A stretch of 64,000 nucleotides of DNA from Aequorivita vitellina (GTDB lineage Bacteria > Bacteroidota > Bacteroidia > Flavobacteriales > Flavobacteriaceae), in NCBI RefSeq assembly GCF_022008365.1, contig NZ_JAIRBA010000002.1:62001-126000 (forward strand), in the 5' to 3' direction. The notes beneath the pieces are model-generated. The model was not told where the DNA came from and ran no database searches. It was given only the letters and a program-made list of their open reading frames with translations. Below, piece after piece: positions 44,340 to 54,009 of the stretch. Every line of letters begins with the position of its first letter. Position 1 is the stretch's first letter. The position numbers and the translations under genes were made by a program.

Positions 44340-44943
44340 TGGTTTGGTGCGCTTTAATGTATTTATTTAGTGTGTTAAATCCTTCAGTTGTTACAATTCC
44401 TCTTAAATGATATTCAAGATATGCCTCGTTCACAAATTTTACAGAAAAATTTACTGGTGGAAAAAGACTTTGATCCTTAATGCCGTGAATACCTAGAAAA
44501 TACATTCTGGCAATAAATTCTATGTTCAAATTATTTCGGTAAAGCCCTTGCTCAATACCTCTGCGCAAATTATTACGCGTGTATTCCATCATTTTTTCGA
44601 AATGATTCGCTTTTAGACTTTCACTTATTTCGGGATAATATTTTTGTAATTGGAACTGAGGCGAAGCGTGCTCATCCTCAATTTTGTACATCACAAATTT
44701 TTTTATCTCAAAAAGTTCTGCGATTGGATTTTGGTTTTGTGAGCGTATCTTGTCTATTTCATCAGTAATACTGTGCATTACAGTGCAGGTACACTCCTCC
44801 ACTAATGCGGTTTTATTTTTAAAGTGAGTGTAAATGGTTTTTTTTGATATCGCCATTTCGTTGGCAATGTCATCCATCGTTACACTCTTAAAACCAAGTT
44901 TCAGAAAAAGCTCAGTGGCCTTTTCAACAATTTTATTTTTCAT
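44332..44943 (-). CDS. TetR/AcrR-family transcriptional regulator of the efflux operon
   Basis: A 203-aa repressor. The N-terminal HTH reads KATELFLKLGFKSVTMDDIA then MAISKKTIYTHFKNK, the normal TetR pattern; the C-terminal ligand/dimer domain is unlike any I can name. The start at 44943 (MKNKIVEK) was chosen; the frame opens at a TTG four codons earlier, inside the likely -7/start-site spacing. As first gene of the operon it should repress itself and the pump through the palindrome at 44967-44994, and be released by a pump substrate. Confidence 0.92.
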   Translation of the reverse strand: MKNKIVEKATELFLKLGFKSVTMDDIANEMAISKKTIYTHFKNKTALVEECTCTVMHSITDEIDKIRSQNQNPIAELFEIKKFVMYKIEDEHASPQFQLQKYYPEISESLKANHFEKMMEYTRNNLRRGIEQGLYRNNLNIEFIARMYFLGIHGIKDQSLFPPVNFSVKFVNEAYLEYHLRGIVTTEGFNTLNKYIKAHQTND

Positions 44944-44952
44944 AAAGGGTGA

Positions 44953-44994
44953 CAAAGATATGTCGCGGAAACTTTAAAAACAATCTTAGTTTCC
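44953..44994 (-). promoter_or_regulatory. tetR operon promoter with palindromic operator
   Basis: Minus strand: TTG (44983-44981), 20 bases, TATCTTTG (44960-44953), then the ATG at 44943, so the mRNA is nearly leaderless. An inverted repeat GGAAACT (44967-44973) / AGTTTCC (44988-44994) covers the -33 and spacer, a good site for a TetR dimer to block RNA polymerase. Confidence 0.65.
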
Positions 44995-45101
44995 AAAGTT
45001 TTATTTTATTAACAGAAGCTTAACAGCAACGCTATTTTTCGACGGAATACTGTGCGCTTTTGCTTTGCTTGTTTTACTTTAGCCGAAATTTTTTTTGACG
45101 A

Positions 45102-46076
45102 ATGGAAATTTTACTGAAATATAGCACGGCGCTAAAAACACAGCTCCAAAAAGCTGTTCCACAAGGAGGCCCGCATCAACTTTACGACCCCATAAACTAT
45201 ATTCTGGCCCTGGGAGGAAAACGTATTAGACCAGCATTAACATTAATGGTGTGCGATTTTTTTGAAACCGATTTTAACAAAGCGATGAACGCGGCTCTGG
45301 CTGTAGAGTTATTTCATAATTTTTCACTTATCCACGACGATATTATGGACAACGCCCCGTTGCGAAGGGGAAAAAGGACTGTGCACGAAAAATGGGATGT
45401 AAACACGGCCATTCTCTCTGGCGATGCGATGCTTATTTTGGCGTATCGATTTTTTGAAAACTACGAACCCAAAATGTTTCGCGAATTGGCGAAACTGTTT
45501 AGTGAAACGGCTTTGCAGGTTTGTGAAGGACAACAACACGATATGGATTTTGAAACCCGCGACGATGTATCGCTGGTAGAATACATTAAAATGATAGATC
45601 ATAAAACTGCAGTTTTGTTGGGCGCGGCTATGAAAATGGGGGCTATTGTAGCGGAGGCTTCACAAAGCGATCAGGACAAAATTTATCAATTTGGAAGAAA
45701 TTTGGGCATTGCATTTCAATTGCAAGACGACTATTTAGATGTTTTTGGAAACCCCGAAACTTTCGGAAAACAAGTGGGAGGCGATATTATTTCGAATAAA
45801 AAAACGTTTTTATACTTAATGGCTGTAGGGGAAGGCACATCTACACAAGCAGATGAATTGGAACACCTTTTTAGCATAAATCCTAAGGATCCTACTGATA
45901 AAATTGCAACGGTAAAAGAAATATTCTTAACATCTGGTGCGGCCCAAGCGACGCAACGTGAGATAGAGAAATTTAGTCATTTAGCCGATTCGTTTTTAAA
46001 TGATATTGAAATTTCAGAAGAAAAAAAGTCAATGCTACGCGAGTTTGGGAAAGATTTGATGGAGCGCGTTGTTTAA
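45102..46076 (+). CDS. Polyprenyl diphosphate synthase (isoprenyl synthetase family)
   Basis: A 324-aa prenyltransferase that lengthens isoprenoid chains with IPP. The first Asp-rich motif is LIHDDIMDNAPLRRG (about residue 78) and the second LQDDYLDVFG (about residue 207); the GGKRIRP strand near residue 42 binds IPP. The long family is used for menaquinone or lipid-carrier side chains; the residue pattern does not let me fix chain length. It ends tail-to-tail with the next gene, sharing four bases. Confidence 0.92.
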   Translation: MEILLKYSTALKTQLQKAVPQGGPHQLYDPINYILALGGKRIRPALTLMVCDFFETDFNKAMNAALAVELFHNFSLIHDDIMDNAPLRRGKRTVHEKWDVNTAILSGDAMLILAYRFFENYEPKMFRELAKLFSETALQVCEGQQHDMDFETRDDVSLVEYIKMIDHKTAVLLGAAMKMGAIVAEASQSDQDKIYQFGRNLGIAFQLQDDYLDVFGNPETFGKQVGGDIISNKKTFLYLMAVGEGTSTQADELEHLFSINPKDPTDKIATVKEIFLTSGAAQATQREIEKFSHLADSFLNDIEISEEKKSMLREFGKDLMERVV

Positions 46077-46606
46077 AAATACATACGTACAAACGGTGCA
46101 AAAGCGTTTGCGTAAATACTCTCATCTGCATCATAAAGCACATCGTAACGAATGCCAACTGTAAAGTTATTGCTACGGAAACCCACGCCAAAAAATAAGG
46201 CCGGATACCAATAGTTGCGCATAACATCTGGGCTTCCTAAATATTTATATTTTCTACTCACGTGTAATTCTTCAAACTCTGCCGAAAGTTGAATTTCGGG
46301 TACAACATTGTAAAGTGCTAGCACGCTACCACCTAGTATTGTAGCATTGGTGTCGTTTTTTAAACTGGCATACGTACCATTAAATGCTACTCCCGCAGCA
46401 AACTGGTCGTTAAATTGATAAATGGCGCTTGGCGCGATGGTGCCGCTAAAAAAACCATCGCCAAAACTTAGACCAAATCCGCCGCCAAAACGCACATGTT
46501 GCCAAAATTCGTTTTTATTTTTTTGACTGAAAACTGCAGTAATGCAAAAAAGAAAAAGCAATGTGCAAAATAATTTGTTAACATACCTAAATTCAGTCTT
46601 TTTCAT
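46073..46606 (-). CDS. Exported outer-membrane beta-barrel protein
   Basis: A 177-aa protein with a signal peptide (ending TAVFSQ) and alternating strands (VRFGGGFGLSFGDGFF, FAAGVAFNGTYASL, FTVGIRYDVLY) ending in the aromatic residue F, as expected for an eight-strand OMP. It is of unknown function. In databases such proteins beside sucA have sometimes been named 'alpha-ketoglutarate decarboxylase', which the sequence does not support. It is convergent with the prenyl synthase and divergent from sucA. Confidence 0.75.
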   Translation of the reverse strand: MKKTEFRYVNKLFCTLLFLFCITAVFSQKNKNEFWQHVRFGGGFGLSFGDGFFSGTIAPSAIYQFNDQFAAGVAFNGTYASLKNDTNATILGGSVLALYNVVPEIQLSAEFEELHVSRKYKYLGSPDVMRNYWYPALFFGVGFRSNNFTVGIRYDVLYDADESIYANAFAPFVRMYF

Positions 46607-46674
46607 TATGAATACTTTAAGATTTTCTAACTATAAATATATAGAATCAAGTCGAGTAGTTTGTGTAATTGTTG

Positions 46675-46682
46675 TATTTTTG
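46675..46682 (+). promoter_or_regulatory. -7 element before sucA
   Basis: TATTTTTG matches TAnnTTTG exactly and lies 37 bases before the sucA ATG at 46720. Confidence 0.45.
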
Positions 46683-46719
46683 TACCGTTTTATCAAAATG
46701 ACCCTTTTGTACATTTATC

Positions 46720-49491
46720 ATGGATAAATTTTCTTTTTTAAACGCGATTCACCCATCTCAAATCGCTGAACTTTACGAAAAATATTTACATTACCCAGAC
46801 AGTGTTGAGCCTAGTTGGCGCGCTTTTTTCCAAGGTTTCGACTTTGGCTCTGAAAATACCGTTGCCGAATTCTTTGGCTCGCCAGAACCTGCTGAAACCC
46901 CTGAATACGATGTTGGCGCCATCTGTGCAGATGTAATTAAGGAGTTTCAAGTAATACAATTAATTGATGGATACCGTACGCGTGGCCATCTCTTCACTAA
47001 AACAAATCCGGTTAGAGACCGTAGAAAATATACGCCTACTTTAGCTATTGAAAACTTTGGTCTTTCACAACACGATTTAAAAGCAACTTTTAGGGCGGGT
47101 GAAATTATCGGCATTGGCGATGCCACCCTCGAAAATATCATCAAACATTTGGAAAGCATATACTGCGATTCTATAGGAATTGAATATATGTACATCCGCA
47201 AACCAGACGAAATTCAATGGATTCAACACAAGTTGAATATCAATGATAATCAACCAAGTTTTTCAAACGAACACAAAAAGCATATTCTTAAAAAGTTGAA
47301 CGAAGCTGTTGCTTTTGAAAGTTTTTTACATACAAAATACGTTGGTCAGAAACGATTTTCACTGGAGGGCGGCGAAAGTTTAATTCCTGCATTAGATACT
47401 CTAATTGAAAATGCTGCCGAAAAAGGTGTTGAAGAATTTGTGATGGGAATGGCTCACCGTGGCCGTTTAAGTACCCTCACAAATATTTTCGGAAAAAGCG
47501 CAAAAGATATTTTTAGCGAATTTGACGGAAAAGATTATGCACAAGATATATTTGATGGCGATGTAAAGTACCACCTAGGTTGGACTTCAAAGCGTAAAAC
47601 AGAATCTGGCAAAGAAATAAACCTAAACATTGCACCAAACCCTTCGCATTTAGAAACGGTGGGCGCAGTGGTACAGGGAATTGCGCGAGCCAAGCAAGAC
47701 GACCATCATAAGGAGCATCCCAATAAAGTGCTGCCAATTATTGTTCACGGCGATGCGGCAATTGCAGGGCAAGGCATAGTGTACGAAATTGTACAAATGG
47801 CACAGTTAGACGGCTATAGAACGCAAGGAACCATTCATATTGTTGTAAACAATCAAATAGGCTTTACAACTAATTATTTAGATGCACGCTCTTCAATTTA
47901 CTGTACCGATGTTGGAAAAGTGACCCTTTCGCCTATCTTACATGTGAATGCAGATGATGTTGAAGCTGTAGTGCACGCTATGCTTTTTGCATTAGATTTT
48001 AGAATGGAATTTGGCCGCGATGTATTTATCGATTTGTTGGGCTACAGAAAATACGGGCATAACGAAGGCGATGAGCCCCGTTTTACACAGCCTAAACTAT
48101 ACAAAGCAATCGCTAAGCACGAAAACCCGAGTAATATTTATGCCGAAAAATTAATTGCTGAAGGAGTAATTGATAAAGGTTATATAGACAAACTAGAGCA
48201 AGATTACAAAAATAAACTGGAAGAAAATCTGGAAGACTCTAGGAAGGAAGATAAAACGGCTATTACCGCCTTTATGCAAGACGAATGGGAAGGGTACAAC
48301 TATGCCGAAGAAGATAAAATGATGCAGCCGGTTGATACCACTTTCAGTTTAAAAAAACTAGACGAAATAGCCGAAGCAATAACAAATTTACCAGAAGATA
48401 AAAAATTCCTCAAAAAAATTAGCAGACTTGTAGAAGCGAGACATAAAATGTATTTTGAGGATAACAAACTAGACTGGGCCATGGGCGAGCTTTTGGCGTA
48501 CGGATCGCTCCTTAATGAAGGTCACGATGTACGTATGAGCGGACAAGATGTGGAGCGCGGAACTTTCTCGCACCGTCATGCCGTTATAAAAGTGGAAGAT
48601 AGTGAAGAAGAGGTAGTGCTGCTAAACCACTTAAAGGGCGACCAAGGTGATTTTTACATCTACAACTCATTACTTTCTGAATACGGTGTCGTTGGGTTTG
48701 ACTATGGTTACGCTATGGCCAGTCCAAATTCGCTCACAATATGGGAAGCCCAATTTGGCGATTTTAGCAACGGAGCGCAGATCATGATAGACCAATATAT
48801 TTCGGCGGCCGAAGATAAATGGAAATTACAAAATGGGTTAATATTGTTACTGCCGCACGGTTATGAGGGACAAGGAGCAGAACACTCTTCGGGACGAATG
48901 GAGCGCTATCTTCAATTATGTGCAACAGACAATATGTTTGTAGCAGATGTAACAACCCCAGCAAACCTGTTTCACCTGTTTAGAAGACAATTAAAAACCG
49001 ATTATCGCAAGCCTTTAATTGTGTTTACTCCTAAAAGTCTGCTCCGTCACCCAAAAGTGGTTTCAACAAAAGAAGAATTTGCAAAAGGAAGTTTCCAAAT
49101 GCTAATTGACGATCCCGAAGCAAAAGTGACGAAAGTGAAATCATTAGTTTTTGTAACTGGTAAATTCTATTATGATTTGCTTGAAAAAAGAGAAGAACTA
49201 AAAAGAGACGATGTTGCTTTGGTACGTGTGGAACAATTATTCCCATTGCCTATTGACGAAATGAAAAAGATACTTAAAAAGTACAAGAATGCAGACGATG
49301 TGGTTTGGGCGCAGGAAGAACCAAGAAATATGGGAGCCTATTCGCATATTATGATGCATTTTGAAGAAGCCAGAAGTTTTAGAGTTTGTAGCAGAAAAAT
49401 GTATGCTGCTCCTGCTGCTGGTAGCACGGTGAGGTCAAAAGCACGCCACGCCAAAGTGATTGAAAACGTGTTTGATAAAAATATGGATTAG
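46720..49491 (+). CDS. sucA: 2-oxoglutarate dehydrogenase E1 component
   Basis: ThDP-dependent decarboxylase of the TCA-cycle 2-oxoglutarate dehydrogenase complex; 923 aa, normal length. The start gives MDKFSFLNAIHPSQIAELYE, matching family N-termini. The core includes the AHRGRLSTLTNIFGKSAKDI segment, the HGDAAIAGQGIVYE ThDP region and the conserved LLPHGYEGQGAEHSSGRMER near residue 710. The E2 partner odhB follows after 231 bases; the E3 (lipoamide dehydrogenase) is not in the window. Confidence 0.97.
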   Translation: MDKFSFLNAIHPSQIAELYEKYLHYPDSVEPSWRAFFQGFDFGSENTVAEFFGSPEPAETPEYDVGAICADVIKEFQVIQLIDGYRTRGHLFTKTNPVRDRRKYTPTLAIENFGLSQHDLKATFRAGEIIGIGDATLENIIKHLESIYCDSIGIEYMYIRKPDEIQWIQHKLNINDNQPSFSNEHKKHILKKLNEAVAFESFLHTKYVGQKRFSLEGGESLIPALDTLIENAAEKGVEEFVMGMAHRGRLSTLTNIFGKSAKDIFSEFDGKDYAQDIFDGDVKYHLGWTSKRKTESGKEINLNIAPNPSHLETVGAVVQGIARAKQDDHHKEHPNKVLPIIVHGDAAIAGQGIVYEIVQMAQLDGYRTQGTIHIVVNNQIGFTTNYLDARSSIYCTDVGKVTLSPILHVNADDVEAVVHAMLFALDFRMEFGRDVFIDLLGYRKYGHNEGDEPRFTQPKLYKAIAKHENPSNIYAEKLIAEGVIDKGYIDKLEQDYKNKLEENLEDSRKEDKTAITAFMQDEWEGYNYAEEDKMMQPVDTTFSLKKLDEIAEAITNLPEDKKFLKKISRLVEARHKMYFEDNKLDWAMGELLAYGSLLNEGHDVRMSGQDVERGTFSHRHAVIKVEDSEEEVVLLNHLKGDQGDFYIYNSLLSEYGVVGFDYGYAMASPNSLTIWEAQFGDFSNGAQIMIDQYISAAEDKWKLQNGLILLLPHGYEGQGAEHSSGRMERYLQLCATDNMFVADVTTPANLFHLFRRQLKTDYRKPLIVFTPKSLLRHPKVVSTKEEFAKGSFQMLIDDPEAKVTKVKSLVFVTGKFYYDLLEKREELKRDDVALVRVEQLFPLPIDEMKKILKKYKNADDVVWAQEEPRNMGAYSHIMMHFEEARSFRVCSRKMYAAPAAGSTVRSKARHAKVIENVFDKNMD

Positions 49492-49689
49492 TTTTCTTAA
49501 AATGAATTTATTACTTTTAAAAGTGTTATTCACTTAATGAAATTGCACAAATTATAGATTCGGTTTTGTGTTTGAGTTCAAAGTATTTGAGACGCAAAGA
49601 TGAAATTGAAAAAACACAGATAGAACAGAAAAGAATTGAAAATTATTAATATCGTTTAAAAAACGACTTGAATTAAAAAATAAAGAAAA

Positions 49690-49705
49690 GCAACCACTAG
49701 GTTGC
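49690..49705 (+). other. Small hairpin in the odhB leader
   Basis: GCAACC-ACTA-GGTTGC, a perfect six-pair stem 17 bases before the odhB ATG, without a T-run. It may affect translation or mRNA stability. Confidence 0.35.
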
Positions 49706-49722
49706 AATAAATAAATAGCAAT

Positions 49723-50994
49723 ATGGCATTAGAAATGAAAGTCCCATCTCCGGGCGAATCCATCACCGAAGTTGAAATAGCATCTTGGCTAGTTAAAGAC
49801 GGCGATTATGTTGAAAAAGACCAAGCCATTGCTGAGGTGGATAGCGATAAAGCTACGCTAGAACTTCCAGCGGAAGCCAGTGGTATTATCACACTAAAAG
49901 CTGAAGAAGGCGATTTGGTAGCCGTTGGCGATGTAGTATGTTTAATCGATACATCTGCTGAAAAACCAGGTGAAACCAAAGAGAAGGAGTCGAAGGAAAA
50001 AGATGCGGAAACTACTGAAGAAAAACAGGAGGACACTTCAAAAAAAGGAGAAGCAAAAAAAGAAACTCCTTCAAAATCTACTACACCAAACCAGATGCAG
50101 GATAAAAAAAGCTATGCTACTGGTACGCCATCCCCAGCAGCCAAGAAAATCCTTGACGAAAAAAATATAGATGCCAAAGATGTTAAAGGTTCGGGTCGCG
50201 ATGGTCGCATTACTAAAGACGATGCAAATAATGCTGCAACGCCATCAATGGGAACTCCTGGAACTGGCAGCCGTGGTAGCGAACGCAAAAAACTTTCTAT
50301 GTTGCGTAGAAAGGTTGCCGAACGTTTGGTTTCGGCGAAAAACGAAACTGCGATGCTTACTACTTTTAACGAAGTAGATATGACCGCAATTTTTGAATTG
50401 CGAAACCAATATAAAGAACAGTTTAAAGAAAAGCACGGCGTTGGTTTAGGTTTTATGTCCTTCTTTACGTTAGCGGTTGTACGCGCATTAGAACTATACC
50501 CAGATGTAAACTCTATGATTGATGGAGACTATATGATAACCTATGACTTTAAAGATATTTCGATTGCTGTTTCAGGGCCAAAAGGTTTGATGGTTCCTGT
50601 AATAAGAAATGCTGAAAATTTAAGTTTTAGAGGTGTTGAAAACGAAGTGAAACGATTGGCAATTAGAGCACGCGATGGACAAATTACCGTAGATGAAATG
50701 ACGGGGGGTACGTTTACCATCTCTAACGGTGGCGTTTTTGGAAGCATGCTTTCAACTCCAATTATTAACCCGCCGCAATCTGCAATTTTAGGAATGCACA
50801 ATATTGTAGAGCGTCCTATTGTACGCGATGGCGGTATTGTTGTAGCACCCGTTATGTTCGTGGCCCTTTCATACGATCATAGAATAATTGATGGTCGCGA
50901 ATCTGTTGGTTTTTTAGTGGCTATTAAAGAAGCATTGGAAAGCCCTGAAGATTTACTAATGAATAACGATGTTAAACGTGCGTTGGAGTTGTAA
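49723..50994 (+). CDS. odhB: Dihydrolipoyllysine succinyltransferase (2-oxoglutarate dehydrogenase E2)
   Basis: 423-aa acyltransferase core of the complex. The lipoyl domain at residues 1-78 has the lipoylated Lys in VDSDKATLEL; a charged Lys/Glu-rich linker (residues 85-125) precedes the E1/E3-binding peptide (SPAAKKILDEKNIDAKDVKG). The catalytic domain ends with SYDHRIIDGRESVGFLV, which has the His and Asp of the active site. The start at 49723 gives MALEMKVPSPGESITEVEIA as expected. Transcribed after sucA, either jointly or from the AT-rich gap between them. Confidence 0.97.
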   Translation: MALEMKVPSPGESITEVEIASWLVKDGDYVEKDQAIAEVDSDKATLELPAEASGIITLKAEEGDLVAVGDVVCLIDTSAEKPGETKEKESKEKDAETTEEKQEDTSKKGEAKKETPSKSTTPNQMQDKKSYATGTPSPAAKKILDEKNIDAKDVKGSGRDGRITKDDANNAATPSMGTPGTGSRGSERKKLSMLRRKVAERLVSAKNETAMLTTFNEVDMTAIFELRNQYKEQFKEKHGVGLGFMSFFTLAVVRALELYPDVNSMIDGDYMITYDFKDISIAVSGPKGLMVPVIRNAENLSFRGVENEVKRLAIRARDGQITVDEMTGGTFTISNGGVFGSMLSTPIINPPQSAILGMHNIVERPIVRDGGIVVAPVMFVALSYDHRIIDGRESVGFLVAIKEALESPEDLLMNNDVKRALEL

Positions 50995-51021
50995 ATCAAA
51001 AATATAAATAGATTGCAATAA

Positions 51022-51052
51022 AAAATCCGGCCTGTAGAGCCGGATTTTTTTT
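51022..51052 (+). terminator. Terminator after odhB
   Basis: Stem AAAATCCGGC / GCCGGATTTT with T-run. Confidence 0.9.
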
Positions 51053-51073
51053 GGTTAGCTAGTATTCAACTTT

Positions 51074-51217
51074 TTAATTAAAAAGAATTGTATTAATTAG
51101 ATTCAGTAAAAGAATTATAACAATCGAAATTATTAGCACGAGAACTGCTGGTTTTTTACCAGTAAATAAGCTGCTGTAATTATTTTTCTTATTCTCTGAA
51201 TATACCGAATCCTTCAT
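51074..51217 (-). CDS. Small hypothetical membrane peptide (47 aa)
   Basis: Reading from the ATG at 51217 gives a basic, Asn/Ser-rich N-terminus (MKDSVYSENKKNNYSS) and a single membrane helix at residues 23-44 (KPAVLVLIISIVIILLLNLI). The frame stops at a TAA at 51074. The clean polar/hydrophobic division and the Lys-positive N-side fit a real N-in membrane peptide. It sits between the odhB terminator and the response-regulator gene, on that gene's strand. No homolog is recognised. Confidence 0.5.
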   Translation of the reverse strand: MKDSVYSENKKNNYSSLFTGKKPAVLVLIISIVIILLLNLINTILFN

Positions 51218-51294
51218 ATTGTAAATATCTTATAATCAATAGAAATATGAAATACGTGTTAACACGTAATTTTGTGGATGCGGACGAATAATGG

Positions 51295-51933
51295 TTAAAG
51301 CAATTTATCGTGATGCTCTTTTGCCCAAATAAGCAAACTGTTTGTTTTGGGTTCAATTTTAAGTTTTGTAATTATATTACTTCGGTGTTTCTCTACGGTT
51401 CGGTACGAAATAAAGAGTTGTGAGGCTATTTCTTTATTGGTTTTATCTTGCGCAATTAACTTTAAAATCTTTTTTTCTGAAGGTGTAAGGGTATCGAGCT
51501 CGCTAACTTCTGCTTGCACCACGCCTATAAATTCTTTTATTTTTTCGCTGAAAAAGGGTGAGCCTTCTTTTACTGTTTTTATGCAATTTTCTATTTCCTC
51601 TAAGGCAAATTCTTTTAAAATGTATCCAAATATGTTTAATTCCTTAGCTTTTTGGTACAATTCTTTTTCTTTGTGAAGGGTAATTAACACAATTTTTGTA
51701 CTGATGTTGGCTCCTTTACATTGCTGAGCAATTTCTATACCTGACATGTATGGCATTTGAATATCCAGTATGGCGATGTCTGGTTTTTTTTGGGTTATCA
51801 GGTTATAAGCCTCTCTGCCGTCGGTACCGCTTCCTAAAAGATTATAGCCTTTTTCTAATAAAAAGTCGCTTAACCCTTTTAAAAGAAGGGGATGATCATC
51901 GGCGATTATAATGGATGGTTTTGAATTGTTCAT
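51295..51933 (-). CDS. NarL/FixJ-type response regulator
   Basis: A 212-aa DNA-binding response regulator: receiver domain at 1-120 with acidic pocket DDHPLLLKGL, phospho-acceptor Asp in ILDIQMPYMSG (about residue 57) and Lys in FGYILKEF; LuxR HTH at 145-205 (TPSEKKILKLIAQDKTNKEI, then RTVEKHRSNI). It overlaps the kinase gene by four bases (ATGA), so the two are a coupled pair. The target genes are unknown. Confidence 0.95.
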   Translation of the reverse strand: MNNSKPSIIIADDHPLLLKGLSDFLLEKGYNLLGSGTDGREAYNLITQKKPDIAILDIQMPYMSGIEIAQQCKGANISTKIVLITLHKEKELYQKAKELNIFGYILKEFALEEIENCIKTVKEGSPFFSEKIKEFIGVVQAEVSELDTLTPSEKKILKLIAQDKTNKEIASQLFISYRTVEKHRSNIITKLKIEPKTNSLLIWAKEHHDKLL

Positions 51934-53939
51934 AATGGAAATTGAAATTCCAGCACGGTGCCGGTGTCTTTTATTGAAGTTACTTTTACTTGTCCTTTTA
52001 AAAATCTGGTACGTTCAAATAATGTTTTTAAACCCACAGACTTGTCGTCTTGGTATTTTTCGGCAAAATTGAAACCTAGTCCGTTGTCGCGGACAGAGAT
52101 TAATACAGTATTTGCAATTTTTTTTACTGATACTTTTCCAGCTTCGGCATTGGAGTGTTTTAAAATATTGCTCAAGCTTTCCTGAATAATTCTATAGATG
52201 TTTACCTCATCTTCAGTGCTAAATATATTGTCAATATTATCTATTTCGGCAGAGATGAAAAGATCGGAATTTTCATCAATAAAATTTATGTTGTATTCAA
52301 TGGCTTTGGTTATCCCGAGTTCCTGAAGTTGGAAAGGATGTAAATCTCGCGATATGGCGCGTACCTCTTCAATAGCATCGTTTACCATTTTTTTAGCATC
52401 GGTATTGCCGCTGGTGTTCAGTTTGTTTTTTAAAACTAATAGTTGCTGGCCAATCCCATCGTGCAAGTCTTTTGAAATGCGTCTGCGCTCGCGTTCCTGC
52501 GAAATAAGTAATTCCTGACTAAATTTTTCTTGAAGCACCTTCTTGCTTTTTAAATGCCTTTGATTTCTAGTTAGCAAAATAAGCCCGAAACACAATAAGG
52601 TAGAAATTCCACCGAAAAGCATAACTTTTTTAAAATTTTCGTTGTCTTTTTTAAGAAGGCTAATATTGGTTGATTTTTTCACCAACTCTTTTTCCTGCTT
52701 TTCGGTTTCGTAGAGTGTCTGGAAATAGGCGAGGGCAAACGTATTGCTTCGGTTGTAAATAGAATCTTTTAAAGTTGTTGTTGTTTTAAGGTTGGCTACA
52801 CTTTTTTCGTATTCACCCATATCGTAATAAATTTCAGATAAAAGAGAATAGGTTTGCATAATTTCATCTTCAATTTTAAGCTTTTTTGCGATATTGAGTT
52901 TTCTTTGGGTAAGTGCCAAAGCTTTTTCCAAATCTCCTGTGGTTTGCAGGTATTTTGCTTTTCCACTTAAATAATTAAGTTCGGCAACCGGATTTCCCGA
53001 AACATCAAAATCTAAGTTTTCTAAAATGCCTACATATTTTTTGGCGTTAATTAATTCATTTTGGTCGCAATAATATTCTATAATCCTAGAAATAATGCCA
53101 ATGTAAATTGATTGATTTGAAGCGCTGTGGTCAAATTTTTCTTCGGCTAAAAGAAGCATTTGGTATTCAAGTTTGTCCTTGCCCATTTTCTTATAATCGA
53201 GGGCTTGATTGTAATATTCGTTCGACAAAAATTCATTTAGTCCAAGGTTTTTCATTTTTTTAATTAGCGCGTCGCGTTCTACTTTGGCCTTTTCATAAAA
53301 CCCATTCATGCTAAACATGCTAATAATGCCTTGTTGCGCATAGACCATGTAATTGTATGCTTTTTTCTCTTCGTACATTGTGTGAGCCCGCGTAAAATCT
53401 TCGCTGGCAAGTACAAATTTCCCCATATGCGAGTATGCTTGCCCTCTAAAGAGGTAAGTGTCTGCTATATTTAAAAAATTTTTAGAAGAAAAATTTTCGA
53501 GAGCTTTATTATAATCCGCAACTGCTTTATTGAGATCAATTTTTGTGTTGGCACTCCCGCGTTTTATATATAATCCACCCAATAAAAGGCTGTCTTTTAT
53601 TCTGTATTTGCGCGCTAAAACGCTATTTATAATTGTAATTGCCTGCAGTGGATCATTTGCATAATTAGTCAATGGATATTGAAGATTCATTGCTTTTTTG
53701 GCGGCATACTCAATGCTGTCCATTGCTAAGGCTAAATCTATGTATTGCAGGCTATAGCTTATAAAAGCATTTGGTTTTGTAGAAAAAGTGCGCTTTAGAA
53801 TGCTATCCAGCGCCGTTAATTTTTGGGTATTGTTTTTAGTGGTATTTACAATTGCTTCATAATGCGAAATATCTTGTGCAAACCCAATGGTTGAGTACAG
53901 GGAAACTACGAGGAGGATTGCTATTATTTTTTTCAGCAC
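51930..53939 (-). CDS. TPR sensor histidine kinase (HisKA_3)
   Basis: A 669-aa kinase with a signal peptide (ending GFAQ), a periplasmic TPR-like helical sensor region at residues 25-410, one membrane helix at about 430-452 (FGGISTLLCFGLILLTRNQR), the dimerization domain with phospho-acceptor His in SKDLHDGIGQQ (about 492), and an HATPase domain (NILKHSNAEAG, DNGLGFNFAE). This TPR/NarL arrangement is widespread in flavobacteria. The signal sensed is unknown. Confidence 0.93.
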   Translation of the reverse strand: MLKKIIAILLVVSLYSTIGFAQDISHYEAIVNTTKNNTQKLTALDSILKRTFSTKPNAFISYSLQYIDLALAMDSIEYAAKKAMNLQYPLTNYANDPLQAITIINSVLARKYRIKDSLLLGGLYIKRGSANTKIDLNKAVADYNKALENFSSKNFLNIADTYLFRGQAYSHMGKFVLASEDFTRAHTMYEEKKAYNYMVYAQQGIISMFSMNGFYEKAKVERDALIKKMKNLGLNEFLSNEYYNQALDYKKMGKDKLEYQMLLLAEEKFDHSASNQSIYIGIISRIIEYYCDQNELINAKKYVGILENLDFDVSGNPVAELNYLSGKAKYLQTTGDLEKALALTQRKLNIAKKLKIEDEIMQTYSLLSEIYYDMGEYEKSVANLKTTTTLKDSIYNRSNTFALAYFQTLYETEKQEKELVKKSTNISLLKKDNENFKKVMLFGGISTLLCFGLILLTRNQRHLKSKKVLQEKFSQELLISQERERRRISKDLHDGIGQQLLVLKNKLNTSGNTDAKKMVNDAIEEVRAISRDLHPFQLQELGITKAIEYNINFIDENSDLFISAEIDNIDNIFSTEDEVNIYRIIQESLSNILKHSNAEAGKVSVKKIANTVLISVRDNGLGFNFAEKYQDDKSVGLKTLFERTRFLKGQVKVTSIKDTGTVLEFQFPL

Positions 53940-54009
53940 GATTGAGTTATTTCAGAGGAAGATAAAAATACTCAATTTATTGGAAACAAATGTCTCTAGG
54001 CATATTCTT

